Notes: generated by a model from the letters alone, not told the origin. Numbered from the stretch's first letter, positions 1 through 11,570 are shown. The stretch is DNA of 64,000 nucleotides from Lachnospiraceae bacterium (GCA_015056885.1 SVFL01000007.1:1-64000), one strand, 5' to 3'. Translations and numbers: made by a program.

Positions 1-100
1 CTGCCAACAATGTTCTCTTATCGTTGGACTCCGGTAATACGATTGTTTTCTTGTCGAGTCTCGCTCTCTCCTTAATCATGTCAATGTATGACATTTTCAT
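1..100 (-). CDS. pta: Phosphate acetyltransferase, N-terminal fragment (runs off the window start)
   Basis: Minus-strand translation MKMSYIDMIKERARLDKKTIVLPESNDKRTLLA matches the Pta N-terminus; start at 100 or 94. Confidence 0.8.
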   Translation of the reverse strand, partial: MKMSYIDMIKERARLDKKTIVLPESNDKRTLLA

Positions 101-279
101 TTCTCCTTTCCGTGAAACAAAATTTTTCATCTTAACAAATGACGTTATTTGTATTATACTAAATTAGAAAATAATTAACAAGAGATAAAGTGCGATTTAT
201 CCGCATGTTTTTTAATAAAAACAATTATTATGGATTTTATACTATCGTTAAAATTATAACGTTTAGAAGGGAGGTTCCC

Positions 280-1524
280 ATGAGTGATTTGAAGGTTAAC
301 GGTATTGTAGCAGAGTACAATCCTTTTCATAATGGTCATCTGTACCAGCTGCAGGATGGCAAGAAACGTTCTGAGGCCGATTACACAATAGTTGTCATGA
401 GCGGCAATTTCATGCAGCGTGGTACTCCTGCCATAATCAACAAGTTCCGCCGTACCGAAATGGCCCTTAAAAGCGGAGCTGATTTAGTTTTGGAACTTCC
501 GGCACTGTACTCTGTAAGCAGTGCAGAGTTTTTTGCCATGGGCGGTGTATCTATTCTGGACAAACTGGGTGTAGTAAGTCATTTGTGTTTTGGAAGTGAA
601 AGCGGTGATATCGATACCCTGAGTCGTCTTGCAGACATTCTTGCAGAGGAGTCGGAAGAATTTACAAATACATTAAAGCAAGGTCTTCGTCAGGGCCTCT
701 CCTATCCCAGCGCAAGAACTGCTGCCCTGACCAAGTTGTATCCTGAGCTGATGAATTGCAGGGATGTTCTTGCTTTGTCCAACAACATTCTGGGCATTGA
801 GTATTTAAAAGCATTAAAACGTCGGAACAGCTCCATAACTCCCATCACTACACGCCGCACATCTTCCAATTACGGCGACCGTCTTATGGGCAATCATCAA
901 AGTTCGGCTCTCGCCTTGCGCCATGCCATTTATGACGAATGTGATATTCTGTCCCTGACATCCCAGATGCCGGACTCTGCCTTTGAAATTTTGGAAAAGA
1001 CTTTGAATTCCACCGGTGCTATAAGACTGAATGATTTCTCAAGAATCTTACATTACAAACTCCTCACGGAGGCCGATAAAGGTTTCACAGAATATCTGGA
1101 TGTATCTGCTGATTTGTCAGACCGGATTATCAATCATCTGGATAAGTTCACTGATTTCAAAGACTTCTGTGATTTGCTTAAGTCTAAGGACATGACCTAC
1201 ACCCGCATCAGCCGTTCCCTCATGCATATTCTGCTGGATATTCGCGCAGAGGATATGGACTCTGCACGTAACAACGACTATATAAGTTATGCACGGGTAC
1301 TGGGTTTTCGTAAAGACGCAGAACCACTGCTCTCCGCTATCAAGAAAAATGCAAGCATCCCTCTTGTGACCAAACTTGCAGACGCAGAGAAAATCCTGGA
1401 TGAAGCTGCTTATCAAACATTAAAAAAGGAGCTTCGAATCAACTCCGTTTATGAAAGCACTGCTGCCCTTAAGAGCAAACAGGCTATGGTAAACGAGTAT
1501 CGAAGCCCCCTTGTAATTGTATAA
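280..1524 (+). CDS. tmcAL: tRNA(Met) cytidine acetate ligase (YlbM/TmcAL family)
   Basis: VNGIVAEYNPFHNGHLYQL N-terminal nucleotidyltransferase motif; likely start ATG at 280 after GGGAGG rather than 190. Confidence 0.9.
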   Translation: MSDLKVNGIVAEYNPFHNGHLYQLQDGKKRSEADYTIVVMSGNFMQRGTPAIINKFRRTEMALKSGADLVLELPALYSVSSAEFFAMGGVSILDKLGVVSHLCFGSESGDIDTLSRLADILAEESEEFTNTLKQGLRQGLSYPSARTAALTKLYPELMNCRDVLALSNNILGIEYLKALKRRNSSITPITTRRTSSNYGDRLMGNHQSSALALRHAIYDECDILSLTSQMPDSAFEILEKTLNSTGAIRLNDFSRILHYKLLTEADKGFTEYLDVSADLSDRIINHLDKFTDFKDFCDLLKSKDMTYTRISRSLMHILLDIRAEDMDSARNNDYISYARVLGFRKDAEPLLSAIKKNASIPLVTKLADAEKILDEAAYQTLKKELRINSVYESTAALKSKQAMVNEYRSPLVIV

Positions 1525-1533
1525 CTCAATATA

Positions 1534-2898
1534 TTAATTCTTAAAGCTATGAATCGGGGCGGGAATTCTTCCGCCTCTGTTTACGAATGCATCACAGGAA
1601 AACTGGTTCACAGGCATGATAGGTGCATAACCTAAAAGTCCGCCAAATTCAACCGTCTCTCCCACACCCTTACCAACAACAGGAATAATACGTACTGCAG
1701 TAGTCTTCTGATTCACCATACCGATAGCCATCTCATCTGCAATAATACCGGAAATAGTGGTTGCCTTGGTGTCTCCGGGAATGGCAATCATATCCAGACC
1801 TACAGAACAGACACAGGTCATTGCCTCCAGTTTCTCCAAAGTAAGAGCCCCTGCCACTACTGCATCAATCATACCCTGATCCTCGCTGACAGGAATGAAT
1901 GCTCCGCTAAGACCGCCCACGTAGGAAGACGCCATAACGCCACCCTTTTTCACCTGGTCATTCAAAAGCGCAAGCGCTGCCGTGGTACCGGGTGCACCTG
2001 CGTATTCCAGGCCGATTTCACACAAAATATCCGCCACACTATCACCGATTGCAGGGGTAGGTGCAAGAGACAAATCTACGATTCCAAAGGGCACACCCAA
2101 CATCGCAGAAGCCTCCTGTGCCACAAGCTGACCCACGCGGGTTACTTTAAACGCAGTCTTTTTAATCGTTTCACAAAGCACCTCGAAATTCTCACCACGA
2201 ACCTTCTCAAGAGCAGTCTTTACAACACCGGGACCACTGACACCTACATTAATAATCTTATCAGCCTCCGTCACACCATGAAAAGCACCTGCCATAAAAG
2301 GATTATCATCAGGAGCATTACAGAATACTACAAGCTTGGCACAACCAAGAGAATCATCCTCCTTGGTATACTCTGCCGTCTGCTTTATCATCTCACCCAT
2401 CAGTTTCACCGCATCCATATTGATACCGGTACGGGTAGAACCAAGATTTACAGAACTACATACTCTCTCCGTAGTGGACAGTGCCAGCGGAATGGAACGA
2501 ATCAACAATTCATCCGCAGGAGTCATACCCTTGCTTACCAATGCTGAATACCCACCAATAAAGTTCACACCAACCTCATGGGCCACATCGTCCAAAACTT
2601 TGGCCAGATATGCAAAATCCTCCACCGTCTTACATGCTGCACCACCAATGAGTGCCATGGGTGTCACGGAAATACGCTTATTTACAATAGGAATACCAAA
2701 CTCTGCACCGATTTCATCACCGGTCTTAACCAAATCCTTGGCAGCTTCATAAATCTTATCATGAATCTTCTGACCCAATCTTTGTAAATCAGAATCAATA
2801 CAATCCAAAAGGCTGATACCCATGGTGATGGTACGCACATCCAGATTTTCCTTCTCAATCATCTCATTTGTTTCAAGCACTTCATACTGATTAATCAT
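1534..2898 (-). CDS. UPF0210 / PFL family protein
   Basis: Full-length 454 aa ORF with family-typical glycine-rich segments; adjacent to an ACT-domain gene as usual for this family. Confidence 0.88.
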   Translation of the reverse strand: MINQYEVLETNEMIEKENLDVRTITMGISLLDCIDSDLQRLGQKIHDKIYEAAKDLVKTGDEIGAEFGIPIVNKRISVTPMALIGGAACKTVEDFAYLAKVLDDVAHEVGVNFIGGYSALVSKGMTPADELLIRSIPLALSTTERVCSSVNLGSTRTGINMDAVKLMGEMIKQTAEYTKEDDSLGCAKLVVFCNAPDDNPFMAGAFHGVTEADKIINVGVSGPGVVKTALEKVRGENFEVLCETIKKTAFKVTRVGQLVAQEASAMLGVPFGIVDLSLAPTPAIGDSVADILCEIGLEYAGAPGTTAALALLNDQVKKGGVMASSYVGGLSGAFIPVSEDQGMIDAVVAGALTLEKLEAMTCVCSVGLDMIAIPGDTKATTISGIIADEMAIGMVNQKTTAVRIIPVVGKGVGETVEFGGLLGYAPIMPVNQFSCDAFVNRGGRIPAPIHSFKN

Positions 2899-2912
2899 AA
2901 ATAGTCTCCATT

Positions 2913-3197
2913 CTAGATTCTATGCATCTTATCAAAAATCTCTTCCTTCTGGCACTTAATAACCACGCCAATCTCCTCGCCCAGCGCAGCAAGCTCCTCT
3001 GCCATCACACCAAACTGCTTTGCAGCATTGTTGGTATCCACAATCATCATCATGTTGAAATAGTCCTGCACGATGGTCTGGGAAATATCCAGAATGTTAA
3101 TACCGTTATCTGCCAGATAAGTACAAACCTTTGCAATGATACCCACTGTATCCTTACCTACTACTGTAATAATTGTCTTTTTCATATTAGTTACCAT
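2913..3197 (-). CDS. ACT domain-containing protein (UPF0237 type)
   Basis: [36 protein letters not shown] fold signature. Confidence 0.9.
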   Translation of the reverse strand: MVTNMKKTIITVVGKDTVGIIAKVCTYLADNGINILDISQTIVQDYFNMMMIVDTNNAAKQFGVMAEELAALGEEIGVVIKCQKEEIFDKMHRI

Positions 3198-3213
3198 TCC
3201 TTTTCATACTATT

Positions 3214-4014
3214 TTATGCTATATTTACCACCGGTGTGGGCTCACTTCTCTTGGCCACCTGCATGGAAAAATCACTTGCATTATAGGGATTATCTCCCAA
3301 AGTAATCTCCATGCGAACCGCCTCATAGGCAAGCTCCGGGAGATTGTTTTCGTGGCTTAAATGTCCCAACAAAATTGCCTGCAGATTGTCATGAAGAATT
3401 CTACTCAATAATCTGCCGGAATTCTCATTGGACAAATGTCCTCTGTCACCCAAAATACGCTGCTTTAAATGATAGGGATAGGGTCCCACCTGAAGCATAT
3501 TTACATCATGATTGGCTTCTAACAAAAGCGCATCCATACCTCTTAAGCACTCCACTGTGTAGTCTGTAAAATGCCCCAAATCCGTACAGATAGCCACCTT
3601 CTTCTTGCCGTAAGACACACGATATCCAACCGGTTGTGCCGCATCGTGAGATATTTTCATGGGATTAATGGTCAAGTCTTTAATCATCAGCTTCTCATCC
3701 TCTTTGACCTCCCGAAAAAGAGAATCCTCAATCTTACCCACACTGCTGCATTCCTTGATAGCCTTTATGGTTCCTTTGGTGGCATAGATGGGCATTCCAT
3801 ACTTACGTGCCATGACACCAAGACCGCTGATATGGTCTGCATGCTCATGAGTTACCAGGATACCATCAATATCCGCCCCAGTCAAATCCAAATAATTTAA
3901 TCCGGCCTCAGCCTTCTTACCACTGATTCCCACATCCACCAAAAGATGGGTAGCGTCACTGCCTATGTAAATACAGTTACCGCTGCTGCCGCTGGCGATG
4001 CTGCAAAGTCTCAT
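3214..4014 (-). CDS. MBL-fold metallo-hydrolase (YycJ/WalJ-like)
   Basis: SGSSGNCIYIG...THEHADHISGL metallo-beta-lactamase motif. Confidence 0.9.
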   Translation of the reverse strand: MRLCSIASGSSGNCIYIGSDATHLLVDVGISGKKAEAGLNYLDLTGADIDGILVTHEHADHISGLGVMARKYGMPIYATKGTIKAIKECSSVGKIEDSLFREVKEDEKLMIKDLTINPMKISHDAAQPVGYRVSYGKKKVAICTDLGHFTDYTVECLRGMDALLLEANHDVNMLQVGPYPYHLKQRILGDRGHLSNENSGRLLSRILHDNLQAILLGHLSHENNLPELAYEAVRMEITLGDNPYNASDFSMQVAKRSEPTPVVNIA

Positions 4015-4016
4015 GT

Positions 4017-6206
4017 TTATTTCCCGCTTTCATTCCAATATATTTCAATAACGTCGCCGTCCTTCAAGGACTCCATATAATCTGCTGTCTTGCCATTTAA
4101 AAGTGTGGTAATACCTCTGCCATTTGACTCACTCAAATTGAAATCAATATGGTCAAAAATATCTACAAACACATAATTGTCCTTACCGGAAAGAGTCACA
4201 AAGTTACCATTGGCCATCACCTTGACATCTCTGCCACTGACCTCCCGAGGCTTATTGGTATTGGCATTTATATTCTGCGTCACAGTGTTTTCATTTTCCG
4301 CAGAACTCATTTTACTTCCGTCGCTAACACCCTGTGCGCCATCATCACCGGAATCACGGTACTCGCTCTCTGCTCCGTCATCCTCCGGCAAATCTGCATA
4401 GGTCACACCGCTCTCTGCTGCATCACCACTCCACACACCTCTTGCCACGTTCATATCCCAGCTTACAGAGAAATTCTCATACACCTGAGTAGTCTCTTTG
4501 GCCGGAGCATCATTGACTCTGATATCACCACCCAAAGGTACATCCAGAAATTCTGCCACCTGTGCAACAGTATAGCAATTCTGTACAGTAATAACATCGC
4601 CTTCCTGAATCTGATAAAACTCGTTTTCCTGCTTATCATTAACCATAGCTGTCTTCGGCAAGGTAATTTTGTTACCATTAACAGTCACGTGCATCCACTC
4701 TGCAAGCTCGGGCAGTTTTCCTAACTCCTGATAACCCGGATCCCCCTCTGTAGATGCAACTACTTTAATAATGTCACCACTATTAATCTGAGTATGTAAA
4801 TCCGCCGGATCTCCATTCAGTGTGATGACCGCGGCCTCTCCCTGACTGCCACGCACCATGCGAGCCATATCGTTAACGGTAAAGGTCAACGCCTTTCCTC
4901 TCTTAGGGAACAAATCCTCATTGGTAAACTGCACCTGCATTGCTGCATCTGCCACCGTCAAACGTCCGTTATCATAAAGCTTCATACGGCTTTCATTAAA
5001 TTCCACAAAAATAAAGTTATTGCTCTGCTCATAGAAACTCAGACAAATGCCAATAGGAGTTACCATCAGAGAATCCATCTGGGCATTTTCCAGTTCAAAC
5101 ACAATATTCTGCATAACCTCTCTGCCCCGGATAGCCACACGCTCCTTGGGAATTCCCAAATCCTTGGCAAGAGACTCTGTATAACCGGGCACCATACCGC
5201 CGCCACCGACTACAAACACCGCACTTACCGGCTTATCCCCGTTTAATTCCTTTATGGTTGCAGCCACCATCTTGGTCATATTGGTTACCGTATCATTCAA
5301 AATATCTTTCACTTCCTCTGCAGTAATTACCTGCGGAAGCCCCATAATATCCTGATACTCTACCATCTCCTCTACAGTAGCCTTGCGCTTAATCATCTCT
5401 GCTGTCTCGAAATCCACCAGACAATGCTGAACTATAATATCGGTCAGACTGTCTCCTGCTACAGGAATCATACCATAAGCAGTGATTGTTCCTTCTTTGG
5501 TGATAGAAATATCGCTGGTACCTGCACCTACATCCACAAGTGCCATATTCAGCATACGGAATTTCTCCGGAATTGCCACCTGAATAGCCGCAATAGGCTC
5601 CAGTGTCAGATTGGTCACATGAAGGCCTGCAAGCTCCACCGCCTTATACAAACCGCTTACCACGTCATCGGGCAGGAAAGTTGCAATCAAATCCGCCGCA
5701 ATCGTCTTTGCCTTATGCCCTTCCAGATTGCCAATCTGATAACCATTCATATAATAGCGCATAGGGGTATAGCCCACGCAATAAAATTTCATGTCGGTAT
5801 CATTGGATTTTTGAAACTCCTCATAAGCCTTCTCAATACCCAATGTATCCAAAGCATATACATCCTCATCAGTGATTTCCTTCTCACTCTCGAACTGCTG
5901 CTCTGCCTTGATGGTCACCGTGCGCAGCACACGACCTGCTGCTGCAATACACACCTCTGTAAGATTGCGATTTAAATCATCCTCCAGATGTCTCTTCACA
6001 GATGCAATTGTATCTGCCACCTTATTAATGTCATGAATCTGTCCATCCAGCATGGCACGCGTCTCATGCTCCCTTGCATACTGACCCAGCACATGAAATT
6101 TTGTACCATTCAAATATCCAACCGTTCCCACAATACTGCGGGTTCCAATATCCAGACCGAATACAAGCTGTCCCTGATTTTCTCTCATTTCGCTTACTCC
6201 CGCCAT
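4017..6206 (-). CDS. FtsA/PilM-like actin-fold ATPase with a long C-terminal extension
   Basis: FGLDIGTRSIVGTVGY, VDVGAGTSDISI, VFVVGGGGMVPG actin-like ATPase motifs; 729 aa. Confidence 0.85.
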   Translation of the reverse strand: MAGVSEMRENQGQLVFGLDIGTRSIVGTVGYLNGTKFHVLGQYAREHETRAMLDGQIHDINKVADTIASVKRHLEDDLNRNLTEVCIAAAGRVLRTVTIKAEQQFESEKEITDEDVYALDTLGIEKAYEEFQKSNDTDMKFYCVGYTPMRYYMNGYQIGNLEGHKAKTIAADLIATFLPDDVVSGLYKAVELAGLHVTNLTLEPIAAIQVAIPEKFRMLNMALVDVGAGTSDISITKEGTITAYGMIPVAGDSLTDIIVQHCLVDFETAEMIKRKATVEEMVEYQDIMGLPQVITAEEVKDILNDTVTNMTKMVAATIKELNGDKPVSAVFVVGGGGMVPGYTESLAKDLGIPKERVAIRGREVMQNIVFELENAQMDSLMVTPIGICLSFYEQSNNFIFVEFNESRMKLYDNGRLTVADAAMQVQFTNEDLFPKRGKALTFTVNDMARMVRGSQGEAAVITLNGDPADLHTQINSGDIIKVVASTEGDPGYQELGKLPELAEWMHVTVNGNKITLPKTAMVNDKQENEFYQIQEGDVITVQNCYTVAQVAEFLDVPLGGDIRVNDAPAKETTQVYENFSVSWDMNVARGVWSGDAAESGVTYADLPEDDGAESEYRDSGDDGAQGVSDGSKMSSAENENTVTQNINANTNKPREVSGRDVKVMANGNFVTLSGKDNYVFVDIFDHIDFNLSESNGRGITTLLNGKTADYMESLKDGDVIEIYWNESGK

Positions 6207-6799
6207 GCAAAAGCCTCCAGTCTCTCATCTATTTGGCGATAACTGTCAATAAGTTCGCCACTGTTATCTATCACAAAATCACAATGCTTTCTAAATTCCT
6301 CCTCAGAAAGCTGACTGTCCATAATCTGTGTGATTTTCTCCTCACTGTATCCCCGTGCCATAGCCAACCGGTTACGTCTTACGGCCTCATCTGCATATAC
6401 ATACCAAAGTTCATCTACGAGATCTGTATAACCAGCCTCAATCAGAAGCGCTGCTTCCACAAAAAACAATTCAATCTCTTTATTCATTTGAGCAGCCTCA
6501 TATTTTTCCTGAATAAACATCTGTACCGCAGGGTGAACAATCGCATTGACCTGTAAAAGTATGGCCTCATCCGCAAAAATCCGCTCTGCCATAATTTTTT
6601 TGTCAATCTCGCCATCTGCACCGACCACATCAGCCCCCAGAAGTTCTACCAGCTTCTCAAAGCATGTTGTCCCACGTCTTTTCACCAAATGAGCAACCTC
6701 GTCCGCAAGCCAGATTTCACACAGGTAATGCTCTTTAATATATGCAAGAAGTTCTGATTTGCCGGCACCGACACCACCAGTAATTCCTATAAATTTCAT
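6194..6799 (-). CDS. coaE: Dephospho-CoA kinase
   Basis: MKFIGITGGVGAGKSELL P-loop; adjacent to polA. Confidence 0.93.
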   Translation of the reverse strand: MKFIGITGGVGAGKSELLAYIKEHYLCEIWLADEVAHLVKRRGTTCFEKLVELLGADVVGADGEIDKKIMAERIFADEAILLQVNAIVHPAVQMFIQEKYEAAQMNKEIELFFVEAALLIEAGYTDLVDELWYVYADEAVRRNRLAMARGYSEEKITQIMDSQLSEEEFRKHCDFVIDNSGELIDSYRQIDERLEAFAWRE

Positions 6800-9496
6800 T
6801 TATTTTGCCTCGTACCAGTTTTCTCCATTGTGAACATCTACCTCAAGGGTAACTGCCAGTTCCACCGCAGAGCGCATATTGTCTGCAAGAAGCTTCTCCA
6901 CCTGCTCCAGTTCATCTGCTGCAGTCTCAATCAACAGTTCATCGTGCACCTGCAAAATCAACTTTGAGCGAAGTCCCGACTGACGCAGAGCCTCCCACAC
7001 CTTAATCATGGCCACCTTAATAATGTCTGCCGCCGTACCCTGAATGGGTGAATTCATTGCCACACGCTCACCAAAAGAACGCTGCATGAAATTGGAGGAA
7101 GACAATTCCGGTACCGGACGTCTTCTGCCATACATGGTGGTTACGTAACCATCTTTTTTAGCATCCTCCACCAGCTTATCCAAGAAAACTTTAATCCCCG
7201 GATAAGTTGCAAAATACTGCTCAATATATTCTGTAGCTTCCTTACGGCTAATACTCAAATCCTGACTCAAACCAAAAGAACTGATACCGTACACGATACC
7301 AAAGTTCACCGCCTTGGCATTTCGTCTCTGCAAATCGGTTACCTCCTCCAAAGGTGTGTGAAACACCTTGGACGCAGTAATGCGATGAATATCCTCATCC
7401 ATCCGATAAGCTTCAATAAGCTGCTCATCCCCCGACATATGAGCTAACACACGCAGTTCAATCTGGGAATAATCCGCGTCAACAAAGACAAATCCATCCT
7501 TCGGCACAAACACCTTGCGCAATTTCTTGCCAAGTTCTGTCCTGGTAGGAATATTCTGCAAATTAGGCTCTGTGGAACTGATACGTCCCGTTGCGGTTAT
7601 GGTCTGGTTGAAATTGGAATGAATGCGCTTATCTTCACCAATATAAACAGCCAGTCCATCCGCATAAGTAGATTTCAACTTTACAAGACCGCGATACTCT
7701 AAAATATCCTGCACAATAGGATAATCCGCGGAAAGCTTCTCCAACACATCTGCTGCCGTGGAATAACCGGTCTTGGTCTTCTTACCACCGGGCAGCTCCA
7801 GTTTTTCAAACAACACCTCACCCAACTGCTTGGGGGAATTAATATTAAACTCCACCCCTGCCTGAGTATGAATGGATTTCTCTAATTCTTCTATACGTGC
7901 AACCAATGCGTCTCCGTAGGATTTCAACTCCTCCTTACGCACCTCAACGCCCTCCTGCTCCATATCATACAGCACCAGAGACAGAGGCATCTCTATCTGA
8001 CGGAACAATTCTGCCATTCCGGTATCAGAAAGCTTCTTTGCAAGCACCTTTGCCGCCGCCCATGAAACATAAGCACCGTAGCAGGCATACTGCATACACT
8101 TCTCAGGCTCTGACTCCAGAACCTCAGCTATTTTCTTCTTACCAAACAACTCTGTTGCCTCCGGAATCATCATGTCCAGATGTTCCGCTGCAATCGCTGT
8201 TATATCATAATCATTCTTCAAAGGATTCAGCAGATACGCTCCGATTAACACATCAAAATAACGTTCTGTGCTATCCTGTGAAAGATATTCATATTCCTTC
8301 TTGATATCAAAGGTTGCAAGCTTAACCTGAGTGGACAGTCCCTTCAAAATCCGCTTTACATCCTCTGACTCATCCTTCTCCTCTGTAGGAGTATCAAACA
8401 ATGACAACTGGCCCTCTGCTGCCTTTTCACAGGCCACTGCGTAAAAGTATGTCTCATCCTCCGATAAACATATGGAAACACCAAGCACACGGCCTGCCTC
8501 CTGAAGCAGATACAAACCTGCGCCATTTTCATCCGTACTCTTTGCCGCCTTCTTGACCAGCTGTTCCAGCTCCTGCAGACTCCCCAACTGCTTAAATGCG
8601 CCAACCACATCATTTTTCGCAGCCATGTTAGACTTATCAAAACGGCTCAGCATATTCTTGAATTCTAACTTTTTGAACATGGCATATGCTTCGGGTGTGT
8701 AGAAATTCTCTGCCCTAGCCGCCTCATAATTAAGCTCTATCTCACAGTCAACCTTGATAGTCGCCAGTGTCTTACTTAAATCTGCCAAATCTTTGTTTGC
8801 TTTCAATGACTCTCTGATGGCATTCTTGGAAATCTCCTCCACATGCTCATAGATATTCGCAAGGGAACCATACTCTACAATCAACGCAGATGCAGTCTTC
8901 TCACCCACCTTGGGAACACCGGGAATATTATCGGAAGTATCGCCCATAAGAGCCTTCAAATCAATAAACTGCTCGGGAGTCACCTGATACGCATCCAGTA
9001 CATCCTTCGCATAATAGTCTTCAATCTCTGTACCGTTTCGCTTGGTCTTAGGAATACGGATTTTGATAGTATCCGTTGCAATCTGCAAAAGGTCACGGTC
9101 ACCGGACACCAAAGACACTGCAATGCCTTCTTTCTCTGCCTTCTTGGCAAGAGTACCCAAAATATCGTCCGCCTCAAGTCCCGCCTGTTCCATAATCACA
9201 ATGCCCATGGAACGAAGCACTTCCTTCATCACCGGAACCTGCTCTCTAAGTTCCTCCGGCATAGGCTTTCTGGTGCCCTTGTACGCCTCATAAATCTCAT
9301 GGCGGAAGGTCGGTGCATGCACATCAAAGGCAACCGCCAAATACTCCGGTTTCTCTTCCTCCAATATTTTAAATAAAATATTCAAAAATCCAAAAATAGC
9401 ATTGGTATGCAATCCCTCCGCATTAGAAAGATCCGGCACGCCATAAAATGCTCTGTTTAAAATACTATGACCATCTATTAAAACAAGTTTCTTCAT
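6800..9496 (-). CDS. polA: DNA polymerase I
   Basis: 5'-nuclease N-terminus (LVLIDGHSILNRAFY) and family A polymerase motifs (DADYSQIELRVLAH, QVHDELLIE). Confidence 0.97.
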   Translation of the reverse strand: MKKLVLIDGHSILNRAFYGVPDLSNAEGLHTNAIFGFLNILFKILEEEKPEYLAVAFDVHAPTFRHEIYEAYKGTRKPMPEELREQVPVMKEVLRSMGIVIMEQAGLEADDILGTLAKKAEKEGIAVSLVSGDRDLLQIATDTIKIRIPKTKRNGTEIEDYYAKDVLDAYQVTPEQFIDLKALMGDTSDNIPGVPKVGEKTASALIVEYGSLANIYEHVEEISKNAIRESLKANKDLADLSKTLATIKVDCEIELNYEAARAENFYTPEAYAMFKKLEFKNMLSRFDKSNMAAKNDVVGAFKQLGSLQELEQLVKKAAKSTDENGAGLYLLQEAGRVLGVSICLSEDETYFYAVACEKAAEGQLSLFDTPTEEKDESEDVKRILKGLSTQVKLATFDIKKEYEYLSQDSTERYFDVLIGAYLLNPLKNDYDITAIAAEHLDMMIPEATELFGKKKIAEVLESEPEKCMQYACYGAYVSWAAAKVLAKKLSDTGMAELFRQIEMPLSLVLYDMEQEGVEVRKEELKSYGDALVARIEELEKSIHTQAGVEFNINSPKQLGEVLFEKLELPGGKKTKTGYSTAADVLEKLSADYPIVQDILEYRGLVKLKSTYADGLAVYIGEDKRIHSNFNQTITATGRISSTEPNLQNIPTRTELGKKLRKVFVPKDGFVFVDADYSQIELRVLAHMSGDEQLIEAYRMDEDIHRITASKVFHTPLEEVTDLQRRNAKAVNFGIVYGISSFGLSQDLSISRKEATEYIEQYFATYPGIKVFLDKLVEDAKKDGYVTTMYGRRRPVPELSSSNFMQRSFGERVAMNSPIQGTAADIIKVAMIKVWEALRQSGLRSKLILQVHDELLIETAADELEQVEKLLADNMRSAVELAVTLEVDVHNGENWYEAK

Positions 9497-9565
9497 ACAA
9501 TATCCTTCTGATTATCTTTAATGCTTAATTTATAGACATTCTTCGCCAACCGTCCGACGATCATA

Positions 9566-10009
9566 TTACACTAACATCCATATTACAAAAGCTGCAATTA
9601 ATGCAATCGCCAAGGTCTCGAGAGCTGCTCCCACATACAAAAACGCCGAATGAAACCGCGTGTGATTTCTCGCCTCCTCAAGTCGGTCTTCAAGCTCCGC
9701 CTGCATATCAAAAGCATTTCCTTCCTCAAGGCGCTGCATACCCTCTGTCACCAGAAACTGAATCGTCAATTCCTCCCGACACTCCTCGCAAGACTCCATA
9801 TGCTCGTTAAATTTTTTCAGTGTGAGAAAATCCAGCTTCCGATTCAAAAAATCCGGAATCATCTTCTCAAATTCCTTACAAGTCATACCCGTCACCCTGA
9901 TACATTCTCTGATAAATGCACATATATTATTACTATACACCAAATCCGCGAAAAAATAAACAAAAAAATGCCAGTAGGTTCTCCCACTGACATCTTTCAT
10001 TCCAATCAT
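9566..10009 (-). CDS. Zinc-finger (zf-HC2-like) anti-sigma-type membrane protein
   Basis: HMESCEECREEL HxxxCxxC motif and a C-terminal TM segment. Confidence 0.65.
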   Translation of the reverse strand: MIGMKDVSGRTYWHFFVYFFADLVYSNNICAFIRECIRVTGMTCKEFEKMIPDFLNRKLDFLTLKKFNEHMESCEECREELTIQFLVTEGMQRLEEGNAFDMQAELEDRLEEARNHTRFHSAFLYVGAALETLAIALIAAFVIWMLV

Positions 10010-10701
10010 TTAAACTCTACATAAACACTATAATTTGGATCAATGGCTTTTACAAGTGGCTCATAGACTTCTTTGACCATATCCAACGCCTTTTTATCTG
10101 CTATTTGCCCATTTTCAGCCGTATCAAATTTTGCTTCCAATTGATTTCTCAGTTCTTTCTCAATCGCATTGTAGTCCTTAACTGTCAGCTTAATATCCCC
10201 CCTTGCCAACAATCCTTCTTTCACCTCATCCACAATTATATTATTAGGGTCTATTTCTATTGCCTGAAGATATGCATGATTTATCTTAATTGTAACGGTT
10301 TTATCTTCTTTATTTTCCAGAATATCTCCTTTGGTCAGCTTATCCAGGTCCACAACAAAATACCCTGTTCCGGTATAATTGACTCTCTGTGTTTTCTTCA
10401 AAATATCAAAATCCAATTTTTGAATCAAACTGGAAGACAGTTCTGTAGATACCGTAGCCTCCTGCGTACTTACAATAAGTCTTCTCATCTCCTCCTGCTC
10501 GCCAACTAAAACCTCCGCAAATTCAACCTCCACTCTGCTGTCATTTAAATAAATACTATCCAAATCTATCTTTTCAATTCCATCCTCATAAGTCATTACC
10601 GGCGCTTGCCCTTTGCTAAAAATACTCCAGACAAGAATACCAACAATCGAAATGCTTAATAAAATACAAATCACATCTAGTTGCTTTTTCGTCATGACCA
10701 C
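10006..10701 (-). CDS. DUF4230 domain-containing protein
   Basis: Single N-terminal TM followed by a DUF4230-like domain. Confidence 0.65.
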   Translation of the reverse strand: MVMTKKQLDVICILLSISIVGILVWSIFSKGQAPVMTYEDGIEKIDLDSIYLNDSRVEVEFAEVLVGEQEEMRRLIVSTQEATVSTELSSSLIQKLDFDILKKTQRVNYTGTGYFVVDLDKLTKGDILENKEDKTVTIKINHAYLQAIEIDPNNIIVDEVKEGLLARGDIKLTVKDYNAIEKELRNQLEAKFDTAENGQIADKKALDMVKEVYEPLVKAIDPNYSVYVEFK

Positions 10702-10709
10702 TCCTCCAT

Positions 10710-11570
10710 TTATTCGGAATCAGAATTTTTCTCTGCTTTGCGCTGTGGTACTCTTATCTTCACATTCGGCAATGCCAAATGGAAGCTAAACAATTCTTTA
10801 AGGAGCCATCTAAAAAAAACCAGAACCATAATTGGTATAATACAAGTAGTAACCAACATAATTGCAATAGAATTTGCACACTTCTTTACAATATTTTCGA
10901 AATACTTCAGCAAATCTGACATTCCCTTAGCAGCAATTTTAAAAGCATCTGATAGTTTCTCGAAAATGGTTGTTTCACCATTATCTGTATCCATAATTTC
11001 TGTAATCTTATCTGCTCCTGCCTCAGCTTCCACTATGGTCTCATCCACATACGTTAAATAACTCGCTCCTACATCTTCAGCAACATAGGTACTAAATGGT
11101 ATCACTACAATAACAGAAATACCTAAAATCAACATTTTTGCAGCAAATTTTAAGAATACATCCTTTTTTGATATAACAGACAAAATATAAGAAATACAGG
11201 ATGTTGGTATAATATACAAAAATGAAATGCGTATTCCCTCTACCACAATCAGTTTTTCTATGAAGATAACTGCAAATATCAGAATGAAATATCTATTCAT
11301 ATCCATCAACGTATCTGCCAAAGGTGTAGCAAAATCATCCGGAAGTGCAGATATCGCTAAAGACATTGCAATTGTAGAACCCGAAAGTTCCATGATTTTA
11401 TTCTTGCTCTCATCCAGTCTCTCTATAGCGCTCTCTACCCACTGCATTTCCGGAACCTTATTTGCTAATATTAACGCTGATAGCACAAAAATAAATATTG
11501 CAAGCAAAATCCTCACAAGTATCTTCTTTAACAAAAGGTTATTAAAAATATCTTTATTCTCTTTATTCAT
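10710..11570 (-). CDS. Membrane protein of unknown function
   Basis: Multiple hydrophobic helices; true start is probably MNKENKDIF at 11570, because the longer ORF reads through the tRNA. Confidence 0.65.
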   Translation of the reverse strand: MNKENKDIFNNLLLKKILVRILLAIFIFVLSALILANKVPEMQWVESAIERLDESKNKIMELSGSTIAMSLAISALPDDFATPLADTLMDMNRYFILIFAVIFIEKLIVVEGIRISFLYIIPTSCISYILSVISKKDVFLKFAAKMLILGISVIVVIPFSTYVAEDVGASYLTYVDETIVEAEAGADKITEIMDTDNGETTIFEKLSDAFKIAAKGMSDLLKYFENIVKKCANSIAIMLVTTCIIPIMVLVFFRWLLKELFSFHLALPNVKIRVPQRKAEKNSDSE

